A DNA stretch of 64,000 nucleotides from JAFKFJ01 sp963786445. GTDB lineage: Bacteria > Pseudomonadota > Alphaproteobacteria > Acetobacterales > Acetobacteraceae. The position numbers were made by a program, and so were the translations under genes. This document shows, in pieces, positions 29,487 to 38,027 of the stretch. The notes under the pieces were generated by a model that had not been told where the DNA came from, ran no database searches, and worked only from the letters and a program-made list of their open reading frames with translations. The stretch spans positions 80,362-144,361 of the forward strand of contig CAWAZU010000029.1 in assembly GCA_963786445.1 (NCBI GenBank), given 5' to 3'. Each line of letters opens with the position of its first letter. Within the stretch, counting starts at the first letter, position 1.

Positions 29487-30285
29487 ATGGCCTCGGCGCG
29501 GCCGATCGCAACACGCCCCGCGCGGCCGGCGACCGGGCGGCTGCAGCCGGAAGCTGCACGGGCCGGCGAGGCCGACTACATCCGGCCGGTCAGCCGGGCC
29601 ACCTTGCCGCAGGAAATCGTCGACGCCATCGCCGAGTTGATCATGCAGGGCATCTGGAAGCCCGGCGACATGATCCCCTCGGAGAAGGAACTCGCCGCCC
29701 GCTTCCAGGTCGGGCGATCGACCATCCGCGAGGCCGTCAAAAGCCTGGCGGTGCTCGGCGTCCTGGAGGCGCGGGTCGGCGAAGGTTCCTATGTCCGGCA
29801 CACCAACTCGGAGCTGCTGTCGGGCGCCTTCAAATGGGGCCTGCTGCTCAGCGAGCGCAATCTGGGCGACCTGGTGGACGTGCGGGTACTGGTGGAGGTG
29901 GAGTGCGCCGGACGCGCCGCCGCCGCCTGCGACGCCGGACGCGGCGCGGGCGCTCCTGCGGACGCTGGAGGCCATGCGCGGCGTGCAGGAGGACGAGCGC
30001 CGCTTCATGGCCTACGACAACATGTTCCACACCCAGATCGCCGACATGGCGGGCAACTGCATCTTCGCCAGCATCGCCTCGACGATTCAGGTGATCGTTC
30101 GGCTCTGGTATCCGGCCACTTACTACGTGCCCGAGACCAAGGAGACCACGATCGCCGAGCACCACGCGATCGCGCAGGCAATCCATCAGGGCGACGCGGA
30201 GGCGGCGCGGGCGGCGATGCGCGCGCACCTGCTGAAAGCGGCAGCGCGGCTGGAGCGGGTCATTTCCGAACGCCGCTCGGCTTGA
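29487..30285 (+). CDS. GntR/FadR-family regulator (FCD), one frameshift
   Basis: Regulator of about 265 aa, divergent from the DRL-like and transporter genes and likely controlling them. The winged helix reads LPQEIVDAIAELIMQGIWKPGD, PSEKELAARFQVGRSTIREAVKSL and GSYVR. The FCD domain continues in another frame with ARALLRTLEAM, DNMFHTQIADMAGN and EHHAIAQAI. One base too many near 29929 (GCCGCCTGCGAC) separates them. ATG 29487 has GGAGCACGC just before it and is preferred over ATG 29451. The FCD histidines (FH and EHH) are present. Confidence 0.85.
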
Positions 30286-30327
30286 GACCAACCGGCGGCG
30301 CGCCGCTACGGGATCGGCCAGGGCAAC

Positions 30328-31044
30328 CTATGCCGGACCGTCGAGCAGGTTTTCGACGCTCAGGGCGAATGTTTCGGCAAAGCCGCGCCGGCCCTTGGCG
30401 CTGACCGCGAGCGCGCGGGTGCCGGGACGGCGCTCGACCCAGCCGAGCTGCAGGAAGCGGCTGCACAGCGCGGCGCCCACCGCCCCCGCGATGTGCCAGC
30501 GCCGTTCGCTCCAGTCCAGGCACGGGCGGCAGAACGCCCGCCGCGCGCCGCCCCGCCGCGCGACGTCCGCGCCGAACGCGGCGAGGAAGCTCGCGCCGGC
30601 CTCGGTGACTTCGCCGCCGTCGGGCGACAGCACCACGCCGCCGCGTGCGATCAGCGCATCGGCGATGCCGACGCCGAGCCGGCCGGCAACGTGGTCGTAG
30701 CAGGTTCGCGCCCCGCGCATCGCGTGATCGAGCCGCGACGGCGGCGAGCGCCGCGCCGGCAGCTGCATCGCCGCCACCGTCATCACGCTTTCCAGCATGC
30801 CGCCGACCAGCGGCGAGGCCAGACGGTAGTAGCGGTGCCGGCCGCATTGCTCGACCGTGAGCAGGTTGGCCTGCGTGAGCCGGGCGAGATGCCCGCTCGT
30901 CGTCTGCGGCGCGACGCCGGCGATGGCGGCGAGTTCGCCGGCCGGCAGCGCGCGCCCGTCGGTCAGCGCCGCCAGGATATTGGCCCGCGCCGGATCGCCG
31001 AGCAGCGCGCCGATCTCGGCCATGCCCACATTCGCTGTGCCCAT
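30328..31044 (-). CDS. ArsR-family winged-helix regulator
   Basis: About 238 aa. The N-terminal ArsR-type domain reads LLGDPARANILAALTDG, LPAGELAAIAGVAPQTTSGHLARLTQANLL and the wing CGRHRYYRL. A longer C-terminal domain has FCRPCLDWSERRWHIAGAVGAALC, carrying Cys residues that could bind metal or sense redox state, as in long ArsR relatives. An alternative start is the ATG at 31023. It ends 43 bases from the convergent GntR gene and has no obvious partner operon. Effector unknown. Confidence 0.85.
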   Translation of the reverse strand: MGTANVGMAEIGALLGDPARANILAALTDGRALPAGELAAIAGVAPQTTSGHLARLTQANLLTVEQCGRHRYYRLASPLVGGMLESVMTVAAMQLPARRSPPSRLDHAMRGARTCYDHVAGRLGVGIADALIARGGVVLSPDGGEVTEAGASFLAAFGADVARRGGARRAFCRPCLDWSERRWHIAGAVGAALCSRFLQLGWVERRPGTRALAVSAKGRRGFAETFALSVENLLDGPA

Positions 31045-31115
31045 CGCCGGACCATAGCGCGGCGGCGATGCGGCGTCCCGCCCCGACGCTTCGGTCGCGG
31101 CCGTAGCGTTCCCGA

Positions 31116-32921
31116 TCAGTCCGCCAGCGCCGCCAGTTCGCCGAGATACGGCGCATAGCGTCGCCACCTGCCGACCGAACCGCCATGCACGTCCTGGCGG
31201 GCCTGCCAGGCGCTGGCGGTGCGGATCATGCCGGGCCGCCCGGCGTGGCGCAGGCACGCGGCATCCCAGTCCAGCCCGCAGAACGCGACGACCCGCCGCG
31301 CCGTGCCCTCGACATCGCCCACCAGCGTCTGGTCCTGCACCTCGCACATCACGCCTTCCGGCAGCACCGCGCGCCAGTGCGCCGCCAGCCGCTCGTATTC
31401 GCGGCACAGGCAGACGATGTCGCCCTGGTCATAGGCGTAGTCGTGCGGCGAGGAAAACAGCGTCTGATAGATCGACAGGCCGACATCGCCGGCGGCGCGG
31501 CGGCAATGCAGCACGCGCGCCCGCGGAAAGGCGAGGTGGATCGCCCCGAGCGCATAGACGTTGTGCGGCATCTTGTCGGTCACGCGCCGGGCGTCGGCCG
31601 AGATGCGCGCCAGTTCGCGCGCGTAGGCAGCCCCGCTCGCCGCCGTCGCCGCGCGGTCCGGCGCCGGCAGCGGCCCGGCGCTCGGCCAGAACGCCAGCTC
31701 CCCGCCCGCGGCCACGTCGCGATGGGCGGCGAGGATGCGTTCGAGCAGCGTGGTGCCGGAGCGCATCATGCCCACGATCAGCAGCGGGCGCTCGCTGTCG
31801 CTGCCCCAGCCGCGCCGCGCGGCGAACAGCGCCGGCGTGAAGGTCGCGATCAGCCGGTCGATGCTGGCGCGGTGGCCGGCGCGGTCGAAGCGCGGCAGCA
31901 GGGCACGCTTGGCCGCGTTGGCGGCGTCGAAATGGCGCATCGCCGCCGCATAGTCGCCAAGATCGTCGTGCGCCTTGCCGAGCGCGAACAGCAGCGCGAC
32001 GCGCTCGTCCGCCGGCAGGGACGCCGTCTCCGCCAGCGCTGCCATCTCCGCCATCAGCGCCCGGTCGGCCGGTCCGATCCGCCGGCCCCGCACCAGGCCG
32101 TGCCAGGCGGTGCCCGGCCGCTCGCCGTGCCGTGCCGCGCGCAGATAGAGCGTTGCCGCCGCGGCGAAATGTCCCGACTGGTGCAGCAGGTGGGCGAGGC
32201 GGAGCGCGGTTTCGGCGTTGCCGGGCTGCAGCGCCAGCGCCTCGCGCAGCACCGCCTCCCCCGCCGTTCCGTCGCCCTGCGCGATCAGCGCCTCGGCCAG
32301 CAGCCAGCGCGGCTCGATCGCCTGCGGAGCGGCCGCCAGCGCCGCCCGCAGCGCCGATGCCGCCGCCTCCGTCCTGCCGGCGCGCACCAGTGCGGCGCCG
32401 AGATTGGCCCGCGCATCGGCGTCGCCCGGCTTCAGCGCCACCGCCTGTTCGAACAGCGCCACCGCCTCCTCGGCATGCCCGCCGCGCAGCCGCACCGCCG
32501 CGAGATTGTTGAGCGCCTCGGCGTAGCCGGGATCGCGCGCGAGGGCCCGCCGCAGCAGCGCCTCGGCCGCGTCCGTCTCGCCCCGCCCGGCCAGCAGGAG
32601 AGCCAGGTTGTTCAGCGCCTCGGCGTGGTCCGGCGCCAGCGCGATCGCGCTGCGGTAGCCGGCGATCGCTGCCTCGCTGCGGCCGAGCGATTGCTGGCAG
32701 AGGCCGAGCCGGAACGGCGCGGCGGCGAGCGCGGGGTCGAGCGTGGCGGCGAGCGCATGGTGGCGCGCCGCCTCCTCGACCCGGCCGAGGCGTTCGCAGG
32801 CCAGGCCGAGCGCCAGCCGCGCCTGCGCATCGCGCGGGTGCAGCGTCACGGCCCGGCGCAGCCGCGCCAGTGCCGCGGCGGGCTCGTCGGCTGGCGGCGG
32901 CTGGGGGCGGGTGCGGCTCAT
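31116..32921 (-). CDS. TPR-repeat sulfotransferase family protein
   Basis: A 601-residue fusion. Residues ~15-290 are tandem tetratricopeptide repeats (for example AEALNNLALLLAGRGETDAAEALLRRALARDPG, shown in part by ALNNLA repeated). The C-terminal half is a sulfotransferase domain with the PAPS 5'-phosphosulfate loop VGMMRSGTTLLERIL near residue 385, VTDKMPHNVYALG, and FPRARVLHCRR with the 3'-phosphate-binding region. Such TPR-sulfotransferases are common in Rhodospirillales; they probably sulfate a surface or secreted product. Acceptor unknown. Confidence 0.88.
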   Translation of the reverse strand: MSRTRPQPPPADEPAAALARLRRAVTLHPRDAQARLALGLACERLGRVEEAARHHALAATLDPALAAAPFRLGLCQQSLGRSEAAIAGYRSAIALAPDHAEALNNLALLLAGRGETDAAEALLRRALARDPGYAEALNNLAAVRLRGGHAEEAVALFEQAVALKPGDADARANLGAALVRAGRTEAAASALRAALAAAPQAIEPRWLLAEALIAQGDGTAGEAVLREALALQPGNAETALRLAHLLHQSGHFAAAATLYLRAARHGERPGTAWHGLVRGRRIGPADRALMAEMAALAETASLPADERVALLFALGKAHDDLGDYAAAMRHFDAANAAKRALLPRFDRAGHRASIDRLIATFTPALFAARRGWGSDSERPLLIVGMMRSGTTLLERILAAHRDVAAGGELAFWPSAGPLPAPDRAATAASGAAYARELARISADARRVTDKMPHNVYALGAIHLAFPRARVLHCRRAAGDVGLSIYQTLFSSPHDYAYDQGDIVCLCREYERLAAHWRAVLPEGVMCEVQDQTLVGDVEGTARRVVAFCGLDWDAACLRHAGRPGMIRTASAWQARQDVHGGSVGRWRRYAPYLGELAALAD

Positions 32922-33041
32922 GGACCGGCACCGGCTATAGGTGCCGCTTGGCGCCCTCGCAACGACGGCGCTAGCCTCCGCTCGAACCGGACCGTGTGCC
33001 GGTCCGGGAATGCCGCCGCCATAACAAGAAGGAACGCCCCG

Positions 33042-33428
33042 ATGTCGCACGAAATCTCCCTGCTCGTCTGGTCGGTCGTGCTGACCTTCGTGCAGATGCT
33101 TGCCGCCGTCGCCACCTCCAGCGGCACCATCAGCCTGACCGCCATGCTGGGCAACCGCGAGGACACGCCGAAACTCACCGGCCTGGCCGGCCGCGCCCAG
33201 CGGGCGCACCTGAACATGATCGAGAACCTGCCGCTGTTCATCGCGCTGGTGCTGGCCGCACAGGTCAGCAACCGGCTCGACGCCGTGACGCTGCTCGGCG
33301 CGCAGCTGTTCTTCTGGGCGCGGCTGCTCTATGCCGTGGTCTATATCGTCGGCATCGCCTATGTGCGCACGCTGCTCTGGCTGGTGTCGGTCATCGGCCT
33401 GGTGCTGATCTTCTCGCAGCTCGTCTGA
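33042..33428 (+). CDS. MAPEG-family membrane protein
   Basis: Small inner-membrane protein, 128 aa, of the MAPEG family, with four hydrophobic segments: LLVWSVVLTFVQMLAAVA, LPLFIALVLAAQV, LLGAQLFFWARLLYAVVYIVGIAY and LLWLVSVIGLVLIF. The family signature RAQRAHLNMIENLPLF (with Arg, Asn and Glu) is near residues 53-68. Eukaryotic relatives act on glutathione conjugates and eicosanoids; bacterial roles are mostly unknown. It converges with mltG. Confidence 0.87.
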   Translation: MSHEISLLVWSVVLTFVQMLAAVATSSGTISLTAMLGNREDTPKLTGLAGRAQRAHLNMIENLPLFIALVLAAQVSNRLDAVTLLGAQLFFWARLLYAVVYIVGIAYVRTLLWLVSVIGLVLIFSQLV

Positions 33429-33431
33429 GCC

Positions 33432-34417
33432 TCACGGCGCCGGCTCGCGCGCCGGGGCCTGCGCGGCCCGCCAGCGCGCGACGTTGCGCTGGTGCTCCTC
33501 CAGCGTGCGGGCGAACACGTGGCCGCCGCTGCCGTCGGCGACGAAATAGAGGTCGTCGCTGCGCTCGGGATGCGCCGCCGCCGTGAGCGCGGCGAGGCCG
33601 GGGCTGTCGATCGGCCCCGGCGGCAGCCCGGCGACGCGATAGGTGTTGTAGGGATTCGCCATGTCGAGATCGTCGCGCGTCAGGCCGCGCTCCGCGCGTC
33701 ACCGCCCCGCCGGTCGCGGCATAGGCGACGGTCGGGTCCGATTGCAGCCGCATCCCCAGCCGCAGCCGGTTGACGAACACCGCCGCGACGTGCGCCCGCT
33801 CCTCCGGCCGCGCGGTCTCGCGCTCCACCATGCTCGCCAGCGTCAGCAGCTGCTCGGGGCCGTCGAGCGGCAGGTCCGGGTCGCGTCCCTCCCAGGCGCG
33901 CGCCAGCGCCGCCGCCATCGCCGCCTCCGCCCGCCCGAGCAGCGCCGCGCGCGGCGTGCCGTAGGCGTATTCGTAGGTCTGCGGCAGCACCGCCCCCTCC
34001 TGCGGCACCGGCGCCTCGCCGGTCATCGCCGGAGCGCGGTCCAGCAAGCGGGCGATCTGGGCGGCGGTCAGCCCCTCCGGGATGGTCAGGAAATGCTGGA
34101 CCGGGCGCGCCGTGCGCAGCACCGAAAACACCGTGCGCAGGCTGGCATGGGCGGGGAACGCCAACTCGCCCGCATGCAGCGGACCCGCAATGCGGGTCAG
34201 CGCCGCCGCCGCGCGAAAGGCCAGCGGGCGCGCGATCACGCCGGCGTCCTGGAGCGTCGCCGCAACCGAGGCAAACCCGCCGCGCGGGATCACCACGTTG
34301 CGCTGGGCAACGAGCGGCCCCGGCGCATCATAGGCGCGCCGCGCCAGCCAGACCCCGCCGCCCGCCAGCGCGGCCAGCAGCAGCAGCGAGGCGAGCAGGC
34401 GGCGCAGGATCGTCAGG
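33432..34417 (-). CDS. mltG: endolytic murein transglycosylase MltG, one frameshift
   Basis: Inner-membrane lytic transglycosylase that releases nascent glycan strands. An N-terminal membrane segment (LLASLLLLAALAGGGVWLA) is followed by RNVVIPRGGFASVAATLQDAGVI (LysM-like), FLTIPEGLTAAQIARLLD, LTLASMVERET with the catalytic Glu, FVNRLRLGMRLQSDPTVAYA and, in another frame, MANPYNTYRVAGLPPGPIDSPG. One extra G near 33693 separates the frames. The start is uncertain: the frame opens at a CTG overlapping the fabF stop (CTGA) with no ATG, GTG or TTG close by. Position after fabF is the usual one. Confidence 0.88.
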
Positions 34418-35677
34418 CGGCCTTCTTGAAGATGATGCTGGCGTTGGTGCCGCCGAAGCCGAAACTGTTGGACAGCGCCACGTCGATACGCCGCTCCTGG
34501 GCGGTATGCGCCACCCGGTCGATCACGGTCTCGCGGCTCGGCGCATCGAGGTTGAGCGTCGGCGGGGCCACGCCGTCGCGGATCGCGAGAATGGAGAAGA
34601 TCGCCTCGACCGCGCCCGCGGCGCCCAGCAGGTGCCCGGTCGCCGACTTGGTGGACGACATCGCCAGCCCCCGCGCGGCGTCGCCGAACAGCCGCTCCAC
34701 CGCCTCCAGTTCGGCGTCGTCGCCGACCGGGGTGGAGGTGCCGTGCGCGTTCACGTACTGGATGTCGCCCGGCTGCAGCCCGCCGTTGCGCAGCGCCGCG
34801 CGCATGGCGCGGAACGCGCCCTCGTGGCCCTCGGCCGGCGCGGTGATGTGGTGCGCGTCGCCCGACATGCCGTAGCCGCCGATCTCGGCGTAGATCTTCG
34901 CGCCGCGGGCGCGGGCGTGCTCGTATTCCTCCAGCACCACGATGCCGGCGCCCTCGCCCATCACGAACCCGTCGCGGTCCTTGTCCCAGGGCCGCGACGC
35001 CTTCGTCGGCGTGTCGTTGAAGCCGGTGGAGAGCGCACGGCTGGCGCAGAACCCGGCCATGCCGATCAGGTTGATCGCCGCCTCCGCCCCGCCGGCCACC
35101 ATCACCTCGGCGTCGCCCAGCCCGATCAGCCGCGCCGGCGTCGCCGATCGCATGCACGCCGGTGGCGCAGGCCGTGACCACGGCATGGTTCGGCCCCTTG
35201 AACCCGTACTTGATCGAGACATGGCCGGAGGCGAGGTTGATCAGCGAGGAGGCGATGAAGAACGGCGACATCCGCCGTGCGCGGCCGTCGCGCACCGTCA
35301 TCGACGCCTCGTAGATCGTCTCCAGCCCGCCGATGCCGGAGCCGATCATCACCCCGGTGGCGCAGCGGTCGTCGTCGCCCTCGGGCTGCCAGCCGGCATC
35401 CTCGACCGCCTCCGCCGCCGCCGCCATGGCGAGACTGGATGAAGCGGTCCATCTTCTTGATTTCCTTGGCGGGGACATACTCCGTCGGGTCGAACTTGCC
35501 GTCCGCCCTGGCGCCGAGCGGCACCTGGCCGGCGATTTTGCAGGGCAGGTCGCTGACGTCGAAGGACTGGATGGCGCCGATCCCCGACTCGCCGGCGAGC
35601 AGCCGGCGCCAGACCCGCTCCACCCCGACGCCGAGGGGACCGACGATCCCCATGCCAGTGACGACCACGCGGCGCAT
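34413..35677 (-). CDS. fabF: beta-ketoacyl-ACP synthase II, two frameshifts
   Basis: Condensing enzyme elongating acyl-ACP with malonyl-ACP. It begins MRRVVVTGMGIVGPLG. The nucleophile is in VTACATGVHAIGDA, the first His in NAHGTSTPVGD and the second in KSATGHLLGAAGAVE; the end is NSFGFGGTNASIIF. The frame breaks at about 35434 (after MDRFIQ) and 35136 (after HAIGDA). Deleting one base at each gives 420 codons, the normal length, so these are likely sequence errors in an essential gene. It lies between acpP and mltG. Confidence 0.93.
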
Positions 35678-35733
35678 CGCTTCAACCCCCGTCCCGTCCA
35701 AGCCGTGCCGCCTCTCCGCCGGCGCGCCCCGCG

Positions 35734-35973
35734 TCAGGCGGCCTTCTGCTTCTCGATATAGTCCACCGCGTCGCGCACCGTGCTGATCTTCTCGGCGGCG
35801 TCCTCGGGGATTTCCACGCCGAACGCCTCCTCGAAGGCCATCACCAGCTCGACCGTGTCGAGGCTGTCGGCGCCGAGGTCGTCGATGAACGACGCCTCCG
35901 GCGTCACCTTGCTCTCCTCGACGCCGAGATGCTCGACGACGATCTTCTTCACGCGCTCGGGAATGTCGCTCAT
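35734..35973 (-). CDS. acpP: acyl carrier protein
   Basis: Carries growing acyl chains on a 4'-phosphopantetheine attached to Ser in GADSLDTVEL (about residue 37). The 79-residue acidic protein has VKKIVVEHLGVEESKV and FGVEIPEDAAEKISTV, the conserved helices. It is 56 bases before fabF and about 155 after fabG on the same strand; the longer gap upstream probably contains its own promoter, as is common for this highly expressed gene. Confidence 0.97.
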   Translation of the reverse strand: MSDIPERVKKIVVEHLGVEESKVTPEASFIDDLGADSLDTVELVMAFEEAFGVEIPEDAAEKISTVRDAVDYIEKQKAA

Positions 35974-36127
35974 GGGAGGGTTCGCTCCTGCCTGCCTGTC
36001 CTGGTCCAACGTCTCGTCATCCGGGTAACGCCGATCGCCGCTGCGGCCAAACCACACCGCCGCCGAAACGCCCCGGACGAGGCCGCCGGGCGCGTAGCAC
36101 GGTTTCGTGGCACGGCCAATCGCCACC

Positions 36128-36867
36128 TTACAGCATTGCCATGCCGCCGTTGACGTGCAGCGTCGCGCCGGTGACCCAGCCCGCCTCGTCGCTGGCGAGA
36201 TAGACCGCGGCCGCCGCCACGTCCTCCGGCCGGCCCAGCCGGCCGAGCGGGATCGCGGCGGCCAGCTTGTCGCGCTGCGCCGCGTCCAGCGCGCCGGTCA
36301 TCGCGGTGGCGACGAAGCCGGGGGCGATCAGGTTCACGGTGATGCCGCGGCGACGCCACTTCCTGCGCCAGCGCCTTGCGTCAGCCCGGCCAGCCCCGCC
36401 TTGGCGGCGGCGTAGTTGGCCTGGCCGGCATTGCCGGTGGCGCCGACGATCGAGCCGATGCCGACGATCCGCCCGGCGCGCCGCCGCAGCATGCCGCGCA
36501 GCGCCGCGCGGGCGAGGCGGAACGGCGCGGTCAGGTCCACGTCCAGCACGGTCTGCCAGTCCTCGTCCTTCATGCGCAGCGCCAGCCCGTCGCGGGTGAG
36601 GCCGGCATTGTTGACCAGGATGGCGAGCGGCCCGGCGGCCTGCTCGGCCGCCGCCACCAGCGCGTCGGCCGAAGCCGGGTCGCGCAGGTCGGCGGGGCAG
36701 ACATGCGCCCGCTCGCCCAGCTCCGCCGCCAGCGCGTCGAGCGCGTCGCGCCGCGTGCCGGACAGCGCCACCGTCGCCCCCTGCGCATGCATGGCCCGCG
36801 CGATGGCGGCGCCGATGCCGCCGGAGGCTCCGGTGACGAGGGCGGTCTTGCCGTCCAGGCGGAACAT
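36128..36867 (-). CDS. fabG: 3-oxoacyl-ACP reductase, two frameshifts
   Basis: NADPH-dependent SDR of fatty-acid synthesis. It starts MFRLDGKTALVTGASGGIGAA, with LVNNAGLTRD, the Ser in GIGSIVGATGNAGQ and YAAAKAG. The C-terminal frame has GITVNLIAPGFVATAMT and ends VNGGMAML. Between them (36345-36380) two single-base insertions, at about 36375 and 36350, scramble the reading. Removing both restores LTQALAQEVASRGITVN and 245 aa, the standard length. It sits between fabD and acpP. Confidence 0.93.
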
Positions 36868-36876
36868 GCGCGCGCC

Positions 36877-37836
36877 TCAGAGCGATTTGAGAAAAGCTTC
36901 GATCTCGGCCGGCGAGCCGACCGCGGTCGTGGCGGCGTCGGGGACGATGCGGCGGATCAGGCCGGTCAGCACTTTCCCCGCGCCGAGCTCGACGAAACTG
37001 TCGGCGCCGAGCGCCGCCATCGCCTGCACGCTCTCGCGCCAGCGCACCGTGCGCGTCACCTGCTCGACCAGCAGGCGCACGATCTCGGCCGGGTCGGTCA
37101 CCTTCGCGGCCGAGACGTTGGCGATCAGCGGCACCGCCGGCGGCCGGGGCGGCGTGCGCGCCAGCGCCTCGGCCATCGCGTCCGCGGCCGGCGCCATCAG
37201 CGCGCAGTGGAACGGCGCCGAGACCGGCAGCAGCATGGCGCGCTTGACGCCGCGGCTGCGGGCGATCTCGATCGCGCGGTCGACCGCGGCGCGGGCGCCG
37301 GAGACCACCACCTGCCCGCCGCCGTTGTCGTTGGCCGGCTCGATCACCTCGCGCCCGCCCTCGGGCGTTGCGGCGGCGGCGGCGCAGATTTCGCGCGCCA
37401 GCTCGAGCTCGGCGCCGAGCAGGGCCGCCATCGCGCCCTCGCCCGTCGGCACCGCCTTCTGCATCGCCTGGCCGCGCAGCTTCAGCAGCCGCGCCGCCTC
37501 GCCGAGCGAGAACGCGCCGGCGGCGGCGAGTGCCGAATACTCGCCGAGCGAGTGCCCGGCGACGACGACGGCGCGGTCGGCGAGGCGCACGCCGCCGTCG
37601 TGCTCGATCACGCGCAGCACCGCGAGCGAATGGGCCATCAGCGCCGGCTGGGCGTTTTCGGTCAGGGTGAGATCTTCGGCCGGACCCTCGAACATCAGTT
37701 TCGAGAGTTTTTGGCGCAGGGTTTCGTCCACCTCCTCGAACACCTCGCGGGCCGGCGCGAAGGCGGCGGCGAGGTCGCGGCCCATGCCGACGGCCTGACT
37801 GCCCTGGCCGGGGAAGACGAAGGCATGGACCGCCAT
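36877..37836 (-). CDS. fabD: malonyl-CoA:ACP transacylase
   Basis: Loads malonyl from CoA onto ACP. The 319 aa show FPGQGSQAVGMG at the N-terminus, the catalytic serine in GHSLGEYSALAA (about residue 95), the malonyl-selecting Arg in LRGQAMQKAVP and the catalytic His in VSAPFHCALM. It heads the fabD-fabG-acpP-fabF-mltG row, 9 bases before fabG. The roughly 190 bases upstream to the molybdopterin gene would hold the operon promoter, but I see no clear one. Confidence 0.97.
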   Translation of the reverse strand: MAVHAFVFPGQGSQAVGMGRDLAAAFAPAREVFEEVDETLRQKLSKLMFEGPAEDLTLTENAQPALMAHSLAVLRVIEHDGGVRLADRAVVVAGHSLGEYSALAAAGAFSLGEAARLLKLRGQAMQKAVPTGEGAMAALLGAELELAREICAAAAATPEGGREVIEPANDNGGGQVVVSGARAAVDRAIEIARSRGVKRAMLLPVSAPFHCALMAPAADAMAEALARTPPRPPAVPLIANVSAAKVTDPAEIVRLLVEQVTRTVRWRESVQAMAALGADSFVELGAGKVLTGLIRRIVPDAATTAVGSPAEIEAFLKSL

Positions 37837-38027
37837 GCGGGAGGGATTCCGATGCTGGGCAAAGCCGGTGGCGCGGCGGCGTAGCCGTGGCCGGGCGGGG
37901 TGTCAAGGAAGCGCGGTGCGCGCAGATTCGTTGCCGCTATGCGCCATGCGCGGCCGCGCATGGCGACGCGGCGGCGCGGCGGTCCCTGCCACGTGTCCGG
38001 GGCCGGCCCGCTCGCCTCCGCGGATGT

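Noticed and set aside
34413..36867. fabF and fabG as true pseudogenes
   Set aside because: They are essential, otherwise fully conserved, and each is restored to exact family length by deleting single bases; a sequence error is the better explanation.
36376..37884. Two overlapping plus-strand frames (about 500 codons) over fabG and fabD
   Set aside because: Antisense to core fatty-acid genes and no recognisable motif.
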